NCBI RefSeq assembly: GCF_003432485.1
Contig: NZ_QVNQ01000011.1
Span: 186,001-250,000, forward strand
DNA length: 64,000 nucleotides
Direction of reading: 5' to 3'
Source of the DNA: Actinomadura spongiicola
GTDB lineage: Bacteria > Actinomycetota > Actinomycetes > Streptosporangiales > Streptosporangiaceae
Both the position numbers and the translations under genes were made by a program. Shown here piece after piece: positions 17,248-25,670 of this stretch. Position 1 is the stretch's first letter, and each line of letters starts with the position of its first letter. Under the pieces are notes generated by a model. The model ran no database searches and was not told where the DNA came from. It was given only the letters and a program-made list of their open reading frames with translations.

Positions 17248-18315
17248 TCAGGTGAGACCGAGTTCCGACGCGGCGGAGTGCGCGTCGACCTTGATCGTGG
17301 TCGGGGCGGGCGCGCCGGAGATCGCCCAGTCGGGGTCCTTGAGGCCGTTGCCCGTCACCGTGCATACGACCCTCGTCCCCGGCGTGACCCCGCCCTGCTC
17401 ACTCGCCTGGAGCAGGCCCGCGACGCTCGCCGCGGAGGCGGGCTCGACGAAGACGCCCTCCTCCCTGGCGAGGAGCCGGTACGCGGCCAGGATCTGCCGG
17501 TCGGTGACCGAGGCGATGGCGCCGCCCGACTCGTCCCGCGCGGCGACCGCCAGGTCCCAGGACGCGGGGTTGCCGATCCGGATCGCGGTCGCGATGGTCT
17601 GCGGCTTCAGGACGGGCTCGCCCTTCACGAACGGCGCCGCCCCGGACGCCTGGAACCCCAGCATCCGCGGTGTCTTCGAGGCCACGTCGGCGGCGGCGTA
17701 CTCCTTGTAGCCCATCCAGTACGCGGAGATGTTGCCCGCGTTGCCCACGGGCAGGCAGTGCACGTCGGGGGCGTCGCCGAGCGCGTCCACGATCTCGAAC
17801 GCGGCCGTCTTCTGCCCCTGCAACCGGTACTTGTTGACGGAGTTGACGAGCGCCACCGGATAGTCGACGGCCAGCTTCTGGGCCAGTTCGAGGCAGTCGT
17901 CGAAGTTGCCGTCCACCTGGAGCAGCCGCGCGCCGTGCACCAGCGCCTGCGCCAGCTTCCCCATCGCGATCTTCCCCGCGGGGACGAGGACGGCGCAGGT
18001 CATCCCGGCCCGTACCGCGTACGCGGCGGCGGACGCCGACGTGTTGCCGGTCGAGGCGCAGATGACGGCCTTCGCGCCGTCCTCGGCGGCCTTGCTGATC
18101 GCCACGGTCATGCCGCGGTCCTTGAACGAACCGGTCGGGTTCGCGCCCTCCACCTTGAGGAACACCTCGCAGCCGGTCAGCTGGGACAGCCGTCCGGCGG
18201 GCAGCAGCGGCGTGCCGCCCTCCAGCAGCGTCACGACCGGCGTCGCGTCCGTCACCGGAAGCCGGTCGCGGTACTCCTCGATAAGGCCACGCCACGCGCG
18301 GGCGTTCGCGTTCAC
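17248..18315 (-). CDS. thrC: Threonine synthase
   Basis: PLP enzyme converting O-phosphohomoserine to threonine; 355 aa. The cofactor lysine is Lys65 in NPTGSFKDRGMT. The phosphate-binding STGNTSASAAAYAVRAG and the glycine loop PVGNAGNISAYWMGYKEY follow. The length fits the short bacterial class. It lies 91 bases after hom and one base before thrB. Confidence 0.96.
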   Translation of the reverse strand: MNANARAWRGLIEEYRDRLPVTDATPVVTLLEGGTPLLPAGRLSQLTGCEVFLKVEGANPTGSFKDRGMTVAISKAAEDGAKAVICASTGNTSASAAAYAVRAGMTCAVLVPAGKIAMGKLAQALVHGARLLQVDGNFDDCLELAQKLAVDYPVALVNSVNKYRLQGQKTAAFEIVDALGDAPDVHCLPVGNAGNISAYWMGYKEYAAADVASKTPRMLGFQASGAAPFVKGEPVLKPQTIATAIRIGNPASWDLAVAARDESGGAIASVTDRQILAAYRLLAREEGVFVEPASAASVAGLLQASEQGGVTPGTRVVCTVTGNGLKDPDWAISGAPAPTTIKVDAHSAASELGLT

Positions 18316-18406
18316 GTTCGGACTCCCTGAATGACCTGCGATGTTGCCCGGAGTCTACCGGTGCCGAAGCGGCCGCTCTCCTCGCCACTCGGGCAAAGAG
18401 AACGTT

Positions 18407-19711
18407 CTACTCCTCGCCCTCGACGCGCATGACGCTCGTGACCTCTCGGACGATGTCGAGTTCGCGCAACCCCTTGACCGTCGCGGCGAGGGCCGCGTCC
18501 GGCGCCCGGTGCGTCACCACGACGAGCTGTGCCTCTTCACCCAGGCCGACCTGCCGGACGGCCTGTATCGAGACGCCGTGCCTGGCGAACTCTTCGGCGA
18601 CCGTGGCGAGAACACCGGCCTCGTCGGTCACGTCCACCTGAATGTAGTAGCGCGTGACCGTCTCACCCATCGGCAGTACTGGAAGCTTCGCGTACGTCAC
18701 TTCCACCGGGCCGGGTGTACCGCCCGCCACGTTGCGGGCCACCGCCACCAAGTCGCCGAGTACGGCGGACGCCGTCGGAGCCCCACCGGCCCCCGCGCCA
18801 TAGAACATCAGTGAACCGGCCGACTCCGCCTCGACGAACACCGCGTTATAAGCCTCACGGACACTCGCCAGCGGATGCGACCGGGGAATCATCGCCGGAT
18901 ACACGCGAACCGATACGCCACGGCCGTTCCGACCGTCCTCCGAAGGGACCCGCTCACAAATGGCGAGCAGCTTGACCACACAGTCCATGCCCTTGGCGCC
19001 GGCCACATCCGCGGCGCTCACCTCGGTGATGCCCTCACGATGGACGTCCGCCGCCGTCACCGGAGTGTGGAACGCGAGCTGCGCCAGGATCGCCGCCTTG
19101 GCCGCCGCGTCGAACCCCTCCACATCAGCGGTCGGGTCGGCCTCCGCGTAACCAAGCGACTGCGCTTCCTCCAACGCGTCGTTGAACCCGGCGCCGTGCG
19201 TGTCCATCTGGTCGAGGATGTAGTTCGTGGTGCCGTTCACGATGCCGAGCACCCGATGCACGTGGTCGCCGACCAGCGACTCCCTCAACGGCCGCAGCAA
19301 CGGGATCGCGCCCGCGACGGAAGCCTCGTAGTACAGATCGGCGCCGTACTCCCGGGCCGCCGCGAACAACGTCGCGCCGTCCTCCGCCAGCAGCGCCTTG
19401 TTCGCCGTGATGACCGACTTCCCGGCCTTCATCGCCTCCAGCATCAGCGACCTGGCCGGCTCGATCCCGCCGATGACCTCGATGACGATGTCGACGTCGT
19501 CCCTGGTCACCAAAGCCTGCGCGTCCGTCGTCAGCAGGCTCCGGTCGACGCCCTCCCGCACCCGGTCCGGGCGCCGCACCGCGATCCCGGCCAGCTCCAG
19601 CGGCGCCCCGACCCGCGCGGCCAGATCGGCCGCCTGCTCGTTCAGCAGCCGGACGACCTCCGTTCCGACCACGCCGCATCCGAGCAGCGCCACGCGCAGT
19701 CCGGGTTTCAC
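18407..19711 (-). CDS. hom: Homoserine dehydrogenase
   Basis: Reduces aspartate semialdehyde to homoserine with NAD(P)H; 434 aa. The Rossmann motif is VALLGCGVVGTEVVRLL. The catalytic region contains ITANKALLAEDG and GIVNGTTNYILDQM. A C-terminal ACT domain begins around residue 355 (YYIQVDVTDEAGVLATVAEEF) and is the usual site of threonine feedback. The GTG at 19711 is preceded by GGAGG and overlaps the lysA stop in a GTGA. Confidence 0.96.
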   Translation of the reverse strand: MKPGLRVALLGCGVVGTEVVRLLNEQAADLAARVGAPLELAGIAVRRPDRVREGVDRSLLTTDAQALVTRDDVDIVIEVIGGIEPARSLMLEAMKAGKSVITANKALLAEDGATLFAAAREYGADLYYEASVAGAIPLLRPLRESLVGDHVHRVLGIVNGTTNYILDQMDTHGAGFNDALEEAQSLGYAEADPTADVEGFDAAAKAAILAQLAFHTPVTAADVHREGITEVSAADVAGAKGMDCVVKLLAICERVPSEDGRNGRGVSVRVYPAMIPRSHPLASVREAYNAVFVEAESAGSLMFYGAGAGGAPTASAVLGDLVAVARNVAGGTPGPVEVTYAKLPVLPMGETVTRYYIQVDVTDEAGVLATVAEEFARHGVSIQAVRQVGLGEEAQLVVVTHRAPDAALAATVKGLRELDIVREVTSVMRVEGEE

Positions 19712-21099
19712 GCTTCGACCTCCGCATCGAGCCGCAGCAGGTCCTCGGCGCCCTCCCGGCGAACGATCACGCGCGACCTGCCGTCCCTCACCGCCACCAC
19801 GGCGGGCTTCGGGACGTAGTTGTAGTTGCTGGCCATCGACCGACAGTACGCACCGGTCCCCGCCACCGCCACCAGGTCCCCCGCCGAAATATCTTCGGGG
19901 AACCACAGGTCCCGCACCACAATGTCGCCGCTTTCGCAGTGCTTGCCGACAAGCCTACTGAGCATGGGTGATGCGTCGGACGACCGGCTCGCCAACACGC
20001 CCGTGTACTCCGCGCCGTACAGCGCGGTCCGCAGGTTGTCGCTCATGCCGCCGTCCACGGACACGTACGTCCGGAGGCCCTCGACGTCCTTGACCGTTCC
20101 GACCTCGTACAGCGTGACGCCGCCCGTCCCCACGATCGCCCGCCCCGGCTCCACCGTCAGCCGCGGCATCGACAGGTCGTACGCCCTGCACTCGCGCGCC
20201 ACGATGTTCCTGAGCCCGTCCGCGATCGACTTCGGGTCGTGCGGCTCCTCGCCCGGCAGGTACGCGATGCCGTACCCGCCGCCCAGGTCCAGCTCCGGAA
20301 GCTCGACGCCGTGCTCGTCCCGGATCGCGACCAGCAACTCCGCCAGCCGGTGCGCCGCGACCTCGAAGCCGTCCACGTCGAAGATCTGCGACCCGATATG
20401 GCTGTGCAGTCCCACCAGTTCCAACTGCGGCAGCGCCAGAACCCTGCGCACCGCCTCCAAGGCCGCGCCCGAACTCCTGGAGAACCCGAACTTCTGGTCG
20501 TCGTGAGCGGTCGCGATGAACTCATGGGTGTGCGCCTCGACACCGGTGGTGACACGCACCATCACCTTGGGCCGCACACCCATCTCTTGGGCGAGATACC
20601 CCACCCGGGCGATCTCCTCGAACGAATCGAGCACGAGCCGTCCGACCCCGACCTCCAGCGCCCTCTCGATCTCCCAGGTCGCCTTGTTGCTCCCGTGCAA
20701 GGTGATGCGCTCGGTGGGGAAATCGGCCGCCAACGCCACAGCGAGCTCACCCCCGCTGCACACGTCCAGGCCGAGCCCCTCCTCCTTCACCCAACGCGCG
20801 ACGGCCGTACACAAGAAGGCCTTGCCCGCGTAGTGCACGTCCCCGTCATGGAACGCCGCCGCGTACTCCCGGGCACGGCTCCGCACGTCCTCCTCGTCAT
20901 AGACGTACAGGGGCGTCCCGTACTCCCGCGCGAGATCCCGCACGTCGACGCCACCGACCGTCAGAACGCCGCCGTCCCTCTTGGCGCTCCTCGGCCAGAC
21001 CGCCGGCTCCAGCGCGTTCAGGTCGTCCGCGGGCCCGGCCGGATGATCCTCCGGCAGAACGTCGGCATGCCGCGGCCCAGCAGGATGTACTCGACTCAT
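19708..21099 (-). CDS. lysA: Diaminopimelate decarboxylase
   Basis: PLP-dependent last step of lysine synthesis, meso-diaminopimelate to L-lysine; 463 aa, fold type III barrel. Cofactor lysine is Lys93 in HYAGKAFLCTA. Other signatures: LDVCSGGELAVAL, the glycine loop LDLGGGYGIAY, EPGRAIVGTGGVTLYEV and the active-site CESGDIV. It overlaps the DALR-protein stop (ATGA) and the hom start (GTGA), so these genes form a tight operon. Confidence 0.96.
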   Translation of the reverse strand: MSRVHPAGPRHADVLPEDHPAGPADDLNALEPAVWPRSAKRDGGVLTVGGVDVRDLAREYGTPLYVYDEEDVRSRAREYAAAFHDGDVHYAGKAFLCTAVARWVKEEGLGLDVCSGGELAVALAADFPTERITLHGSNKATWEIERALEVGVGRLVLDSFEEIARVGYLAQEMGVRPKVMVRVTTGVEAHTHEFIATAHDDQKFGFSRSSGAALEAVRRVLALPQLELVGLHSHIGSQIFDVDGFEVAAHRLAELLVAIRDEHGVELPELDLGGGYGIAYLPGEEPHDPKSIADGLRNIVARECRAYDLSMPRLTVEPGRAIVGTGGVTLYEVGTVKDVEGLRTYVSVDGGMSDNLRTALYGAEYTGVLASRSSDASPMLSRLVGKHCESGDIVVRDLWFPEDISAGDLVAVAGTGAYCRSMASNYNYVPKPAVVAVRDGRSRVIVRREGAEDLLRLDAEVEA

Positions 21100-21785
21100 A
21101 TTCGCTCTCTAGGGGTCTCACCGATCACATTCAGCCCGTTGCCGAGAACGACCTTCACCGCCTCGGCCAACCGGACCCGCCCTCCGTGCACCGCCCCGGG
21201 CATCTCATCGCCCTTCGGCACGGCCGGGCAACGCTCATGGACGTCGTGGTACGCCCCGGCCACTCTCTCCAAACACAACATCAGCGGCCTGGCATCCCGT
21301 TCCCGCTCCGCTTGAAGCACCCTCCCCCGAACGTCCCCCAACGCCCCCACCAACTCGCCTTCTTCCGCCCCCACCCGCGACAACGGCCCCTGCCGCACCC
21401 CGAGCTCCGCGGCCCAACGTCCCACCCAACAAGCCCGCGCATAGGCGTACCGCACCGAGAACCCAGGATTCTCGAACGTCCGAGGCCACTCACTCCACCC
21501 CCCCGGCACCCGCACACCTCCGAACTCCTGCCGCAGAACCCCCTCCACAACGTCCCCCACCCCACGGACGACCCGCACGAACCCGGGCCCACTCACGGAC
21601 CCCCCGACCCGCCGCGCGATCACCCAGGGATCAACCCCCAACCGCAACGCCACAGGACTCTCGAAAACCCCGGCGCCCCGACTGAAAACCACGACCCCCC
21701 GAGGCACCACCACATCAAGCTCACCCTCGGCCACGGCGTCCCGCACCGCGCCCACCAGGGCATCGCCCACCTCGGCTGGAGTCAC
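21096..21785 (-). CDS. ArgRS-like protein reduced to the DALR anticodon-binding region
   Basis: A 229-aa protein in the place where arginyl-tRNA synthetase (argS) lies upstream of lysA in related genomes. The second half matches the C-terminal third of ArgRS: ENPGFSVRYAYARACWVGRW corresponds to the conserved start of the anticodon-binding helical bundle. The terminal RLAEAVKVVLGNGLNVIGET corresponds to the synthetase C-terminus. The HIGH and KMSK active-site motifs are absent, so it cannot charge tRNA. The GTG start follows the response regulator stop by about 10 bases. It could be a tRNA-binding accessory protein or a decayed synthetase, but codon use looks intact. Confidence 0.8.
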   Translation of the reverse strand: MTPAEVGDALVGAVRDAVAEGELDVVVPRGVVVFSRGAGVFESPVALRLGVDPWVIARRVGGSVSGPGFVRVVRGVGDVVEGVLRQEFGGVRVPGGWSEWPRTFENPGFSVRYAYARACWVGRWAAELGVRQGPLSRVGAEEGELVGALGDVRGRVLQAERERDARPLMLCLERVAGAYHDVHERCPAVPKGDEMPGAVHGGRVRLAEAVKVVLGNGLNVIGETPRERI

Positions 21786-21795
21786 ACCGGTGAGA

Positions 21796-22185
21796 CTATC
21801 CGGACACCGCCGCGAGCTTCCGAACGGTCTGGATCAGCTGATTCGGGTCGAACGGCTTGGTCACGTACGCGTCGACCCCGATCTCATGCCCCCGGCGCAC
21901 ATCATGCTCCTGCGCCCGCGCCGTGATCATCACGACCCTGATGTGCGCCGTCTCCGGGTCCTCCCGCAGCCGCACCGCCGTCACCCACCCGTCCAGCCTG
22001 GGCATCATCACGTCCAACGTGACGACGTCCGGCCGCACCTCGGCGACCCTCTCCAAACAGTCCTGACCGTCCACCGCGGTCGCCACCTCGAACCCCTCCA
22101 GTTGCAGGTTCACGGCGATCAACTGGCGGATCACCTCGTCATCATCGACGACCAGCACGCGTCCCAGTGGCTCGGTCACGGCCAC
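21796..22185 (-). CDS. Single-domain (CheY-like) response regulator
   Basis: A receiver domain of about 129 aa with no output domain. Acidic residues are in LVVDDDEVIRQ, the phospho-acceptor Asp58 in VVTLDVMMPRLDGW, and the conserved Lys in YVTKPFDPNQL. The start is uncertain: GTG at 22185 has a GGTGAG-like site 12 bases upstream, and in-frame GTGs at 22179 and 22215 are alternatives. It heads the DALR-lysA-hom operon and lies 102 bases from the tRNA-Arg gene. No kinase is adjacent. Confidence 0.9.
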   Translation of the reverse strand: MAVTEPLGRVLVVDDDEVIRQLIAVNLQLEGFEVATAVDGQDCLERVAEVRPDVVTLDVMMPRLDGWVTAVRLREDPETAHIRVVMITARAQEHDVRRGHEIGVDAYVTKPFDPNQLIQTVRKLAAVSG

Positions 22186-22286
22186 GAAGTTAGCCCACTC
22201 ACCCCCGTGGCGCACGGCGAACGTCCACGTGCGCGTCCCCCCGCCAACCCTGGTAACCTTCTACCGCGCGCCACCAAGGCCGCAGG

Positions 22287-22358
22287 GCCCCCTTAGCTCA
22301 GGGGATAGAGCAACGGCCTCCGGAGCCGTGTGCGCAGGTTCGAATCCTGCAGGGGGCA
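22287..22358 (+). tRNA. tRNA-Arg (anticodon CCG)
   Basis: A full cloverleaf can be drawn. The acceptor stem is GCCCCCT/AGGGGGC (22287-22293 with 22351-22357) and the D arm is GCTC/GAGC. The anticodon stem ACGGC/GCCGT encloses CTCCGGA (anticodon CCG at 22320-22322), and the T arm is GCAGG-TTCGAAT-CCTGC. Discriminator A is at 22358; the encoded tail is CC then G, so CCA is not complete. It decodes CGG. Confidence 0.96.
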
Positions 22359-22436
22359 CCGATCCCGACAGTTCGCGAACCTTCTCGGCGATCACCTCAC
22401 GGTGGGCGCTCGGGAGTGCGGAACACGGAAGGCAGC

Positions 22437-22730
22437 ATGGGTTGGGGCGTGGTCCTCGCCGACGTGCGCTACAGCGAAGACGATTCCATGATCGGAGTCC
22501 TGGTCCAGGTCGGCATTGACCCTGAACTCCCCCGCGGCGGCACGCGCGGACGCCCCGCCGTCAAGAAGCACTGGCGTGCCGAAGTTTCGCTCACCACCGA
22601 ACTGGCCGCCCGGCCCATCGTCGAGCTGGCAACAGGGGATGCCAAAAGCAACGCTGCACGTTCCTGGCGCCAGTGGCGCGAGGAATGCCGCTCTTCCCCG
22701 CCGGAGACTCGTGATCATTCTCGTGAATAG
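22437..22730 (+). CDS. Small hypothetical protein next to tRNA-Arg
   Basis: A 97-aa reading frame with strong GC third-position bias for most of its length and GGAAGG 4 bases before the ATG; both support real coding. The protein starts MGWGVVLADVRYSEDDSM, has no membrane helix and ends with a charged tail (REECRSSPPETRDHSRE). I do not recognise the family. It is the first gene after the tRNA on the accessory side. The last third has weaker codon bias, so the 3' end may be degraded. Confidence 0.5.
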   Translation: MGWGVVLADVRYSEDDSMIGVLVQVGIDPELPRGGTRGRPAVKKHWRAEVSLTTELAARPIVELATGDAKSNAARSWRQWREECRSSPPETRDHSRE

Positions 22731-22912
22731 CGTGGACGTCCGCCTACGTCAAAGTCGCGGCAAGAAGGTCGGGAGCGGTCCCTCTGCCGCGGCCACTCGG
22801 TGACGGCCGGGGAGTCTGAAGCGACGGCGAGCCGCAAGGAAGCCAGGTCGTCGCTTAGATTCGTCGCCCAGTGCCCTCAAGCAGGTCATACCAGCCCGCG
22901 GTCGGGCGGCTA

Positions 22913-23323
22913 CTACTGAGGGTCTGGCCGCATAGATGTTTGCGCGACGCTGTCGGACGCGTCCTGGTCGGTCAGGCCCATCTGGGCGGCCAGGTCGTCG
23001 CGCAGGCGGGTGAGGCGGGCGATCTCGGCGTCGAGCGCGTCGAGCCGTCGCCGCGCGATCCCCGACCCCTGCCCGCAGCCCGCGCCGCCGGGACCGTCCT
23101 CGTCCAGGAGGTGCAGCAGGTTCGCGCAGTGGCGGAGGTCCTCGACGGTCAGCCCGACGCCCAGCAGGCGGCGGATGGTTCGCACACGCGCCACCTCGCG
23201 CGGCCCGTACCGGCGCTGCCCGCCGGACGTGCGGGACGGCGGCGGGAGCAGGCCGCGCTGCTCGTAGAACCGCAGTGCGCGCGGGGTGGTCCCGGCCGCC
23301 GCCGCGGCGTCGCTGATCCGCAT
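22913..23323 (-). CDS. MerR-family transcriptional regulator
   Basis: A 136-aa regulator. The winged helix-turn-helix is MRISDAAAAAGTTPRALRFY, followed by the conserved YEQRGLLPPPSRTSGGQRRY, then a dimerisation coiled coil (ARLTRLRDDLAAQMG). A Cys in GGAGCGQGSG is present but the Cys set of metal sensors is not. It lies 20 bases after the oxidoreductase stop on the same strand, with GGAG before the ATG, so it is probably cotranscribed and autoregulated through the promoter at 24412-24442. Confidence 0.93.
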   Translation of the reverse strand: MRISDAAAAAGTTPRALRFYEQRGLLPPPSRTSGGQRRYGPREVARVRTIRRLLGVGLTVEDLRHCANLLHLLDEDGPGGAGCGQGSGIARRRLDALDAEIARLTRLRDDLAAQMGLTDQDASDSVAQTSMRPDPQ

Positions 23324-23343
23324 CGCTGCTCCGTTCTCGGCGC

Positions 23344-24360
23344 CTACAGTTCGACGATGACGGTGCCGAGGTGCCGCCCGCCGATCATCTCGTGCAACGC
23401 GGGCGGGGCGTTCCCGATGCCCGCGACGCGTACATGCGGGAACGTGACCTTCCCGGAGCGCAGCCAGCCGCCGAAACGTTCCGCCCATTCGCGGTTCGCC
23501 GCCGGGCCGGTGGAGCCTCCGAAACCGCGGATCTCGATGCCCTTGAGGATCACCTGGAAGGTGTCGATCTCGACCGGGGCGGTGCCGCCCGCGAGGTCCG
23601 GCGACAGCTGCCCGGCCAGCGCCCCGACGAGCGCGAACCGCGCGCCTGGACGGGCGGCGGCGATCGCAGCCCGGAGCTGCTCGCCGCCGACGTTGTCGAC
23701 GAGGACGTCGATGCCGTCCGGCGCGGCCTCCGCGAGCTGGTCGGCGATGCGCCCGCCCGTCCCGCGGAGGATGGCCGCGTCGTAGCCGAGCTCGGCCACC
23801 AGGCGCTTCGCCTTGTCCGGCGAGCCGGTGCTGCCGATCACGCGTCCCGCGCCGAGCGCCCGCGCGAACTGACCGGCCAGCGACCCGATCCCGCCCGCGC
23901 CGCCGGACACGAACACGGTGTCGCCGGGACGGAGCCGCGCGTCCCGCGTCAGCGCCGTGTACGCGATCGCCGCCTGTCCCAGGTGGGCCGCCGGGTCGGG
24001 CAGCGTGCCGTCGAGCGGCGAGCACTGTCCGGCGGGGACGGCGGCGTACTCGCGCCAGCCGAACCAGTGCTCGACGAGATCACCCGGCCGCACGCCCGCG
24101 TCGGACGGTGCCGAGACGACCTCGCCGATCGCCTTCCCGTACAGCGTGTCGCCCGGTCGCAGGCCGGGGAACGGCGCGCCCGGCACGCTTCCGCCGATCA
24201 GGGTGCGCAAAGCGGGGAAGACGTGGAAGAAGCGGTTCCTGACCAGCACCTCGCCGTCGCCGGGGACCGGCATCGGCACCTCGACGACGGCGAAGTGGTC
24301 CGGTTCGGGCAGGCCCTCCGGCCGGACGACGAGCCGGACCTCGTGGGATGTACCGGGCAT
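23344..24360 (-). CDS. NADP-dependent medium-chain oxidoreductase (leukotriene B4 dehydrogenase/CurA-like)
   Basis: A 338-aa zinc-independent MDR enzyme of the type that reduces alkenals or enones with NADPH. The GroES-like N-terminal domain contains LVRNRFFHVFPALR. The Rossmann domain has GDTVFVSGGAGGIGSLAGQF, SPDKAKRLVAELGYDAAI and DVLVDNVGGEQL. The catalytic zinc ligands are missing, as in this subfamily. ATG at 24360 was preferred over the TTG two codons upstream because GAGGAG is better spaced. MerR-controlled oxidoreductases of this kind often answer to electrophiles. Confidence 0.9.
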   Translation of the reverse strand: MPGTSHEVRLVVRPEGLPEPDHFAVVEVPMPVPGDGEVLVRNRFFHVFPALRTLIGGSVPGAPFPGLRPGDTLYGKAIGEVVSAPSDAGVRPGDLVEHWFGWREYAAVPAGQCSPLDGTLPDPAAHLGQAAIAYTALTRDARLRPGDTVFVSGGAGGIGSLAGQFARALGAGRVIGSTGSPDKAKRLVAELGYDAAILRGTGGRIADQLAEAAPDGIDVLVDNVGGEQLRAAIAAARPGARFALVGALAGQLSPDLAGGTAPVEIDTFQVILKGIEIRGFGGSTGPAANREWAERFGGWLRSGKVTFPHVRVAGIGNAPPALHEMIGGRHLGTVIVEL

Positions 24361-24411
24361 TCTCAACGCTCCTCACCACAGAAATCCTTGAACCCGTGCA
24401 CGACCTCGCGA

Positions 24412-24442
24412 CGCTAACCCCTGACCCGTGCGTCAGGGTCAA
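24412..24442 (-). promoter_or_regulatory. MerR-type promoter and operator
   Basis: On the minus strand, -35 TTGACC (24437-24442) and -10 TTAGCG (24412-24417) are separated by 19 bases, the long spacer typical of MerR-activated promoters. The spacer carries the palindrome CCCTGAC-N6-GTCAGGG (24419-24438). It lies 52 bases before the oxidoreductase start. Confidence 0.8.
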
Positions 24443-24759
24443 GGGCCGAGTTCCCGGATTCTGCGGACGGGGGTGTCAGGCCGGGTCGATGAACTGGTGG
24501 TCGGTGCGGATACGGCCCTCCTCGGCCTGGACGTCGGCGGCTTCGGCACCGGCGTGACCGCCTGCGACCAGCCTCAGGCGCGTCGCCACCTCCTCCCGGG
24601 TTACGACCGCCCCACCTACGACATTCGCCTCTGGCGTCCCAGGACCACTCGGCGGGACACCGGACGGTGGCCACACCGCCGGCGCTCGCGAACAGGTAGG
24701 GGTTCGCGATCGCCGCTCAGCGTGTACACAGCGTGTGTAGGTCGTCCGGACGCGTCGGG
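24443..24759 (-). other. 317-base region without a convincing gene
   Basis: It lies between the MerR promoter and the end of the alpha/beta hydrolase. A minus-strand frame reads MTREEVATRLRLVAGG and onward and could be the tail of a decayed gene, but no start signal or family is recognisable. Confidence 0.3.
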
Positions 24760-25653
24760 CTATTCGGGGAGTAGCGTGCGGGTGAAGTGGGCTGCGGCGG
24801 CGTCTGTTGCCGTTGTGACCTGGGGTTCCTGGTCGTAGAAGGCGAACTGGTCGCCTTCGGTCCAGACGAACTCCTTCGGGCCGGGTAGGGCGGCGTGGAA
24901 GCGGCGGGCGCCGTCGGGGATGGCGGCGTCCTCGCTGTGGACGAGCAGGACGGGCTGGGTGAGTTGCGGCGCCAGGGAGATCGAGTCGTACTGGAGCCAG
25001 CCGTCCCACGCCATCACCGCGAAGCGGTTGGGCCACTGCGGGAGGCCGCCGCGTTCGGGGTTCAGGTAGAAGTCGATGTCGAACGGCATCGCGGCGCGGG
25101 GGTCGGAACCGCTGACGACCGGCACGTACTCGACCTCGCCGGTCTTCTCGTACTGCTCGCGCGCCCGGGCGGCATCGGCGAGTTTGGTCGCGACACCCTC
25201 GTCGCCGCCGTACACGTCCCGGCAGATCGCGGGGTCGTGCAGCCAGGGCGCGACGAGCGCCAGCGACCGGATGCGGGGGTCGCGGACGGCGTTCCCGCTC
25301 ATGTACATCGCGGCCGCGCAGACGCCGAGGGCGCCGAGACGGGCGGCGTCCACGGCGGGATGGCCGGCGAGGAAGGTCACCGCGTGCTCGATGTCGCTGA
25401 TCTTCAGTTCCGGCGCCTCGTAGTCGCGCGGTTCGCCTTGGGATTCGCCGTAGCCGGTGAAGTCGAAGGACAGTGCGGCGAACCCCCGGTCGGCGAGACG
25501 CTCGGCGTACCGGTCGGCCATCAGCTCCTTGACGCTCGTCCAGGTGCCCGCCACGACGATGCCCGGCGCCGGGTCGGCGCCGTCGGGCAGGAACAGGTTG
25601 CCGGTCAGCGTGACGCCGCCGGAAGGGAATTCGACCTTCTGCTTCGAGGTCAT
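24760..25653 (-). CDS. Alpha/beta hydrolase (YcjY-like)
   Basis: A 297-aa cytosolic hydrolase. The fold is clear from the oxyanion strand PGIVVAGTWTSVKELMADRY, FDFTGYGESQG, the nucleophile elbow LGVCAAAMYMSG, and the acid/histidine region LVHSEDAAIPDG with late acidic and His residues. The nucleophile position is Cys (G-V-C-A-A) rather than Ser, as in DLH/YcjY relatives. No natural substrate can be inferred. It starts 17 bases after the upstream lipoprotein stop, so the two are probably one operon. Confidence 0.85.
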   Translation of the reverse strand: MTSKQKVEFPSGGVTLTGNLFLPDGADPAPGIVVAGTWTSVKELMADRYAERLADRGFAALSFDFTGYGESQGEPRDYEAPELKISDIEHAVTFLAGHPAVDAARLGALGVCAAAMYMSGNAVRDPRIRSLALVAPWLHDPAICRDVYGGDEGVATKLADAARAREQYEKTGEVEYVPVVSGSDPRAAMPFDIDFYLNPERGGLPQWPNRFAVMAWDGWLQYDSISLAPQLTQPVLLVHSEDAAIPDGARRFHAALPGPKEFVWTEGDQFAFYDQEPQVTTATDAAAAHFTRTLLPE

Positions 25654-25670
25654 GAACCTTCGGCTCCTCA

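Noticed and set aside
22392..22718. Minus-strand frame opposite the small gene after the tRNA
   Set aside because: Third-position GC bias favours the plus-strand frame, and no ribosome-binding site precedes this one.
24476..25036. Minus-strand frame of 186 codons at the end of the hydrolase
   Set aside because: Most of it overlaps the hydrolase in another frame; only the last part lies in the gap and has no start signal or family.
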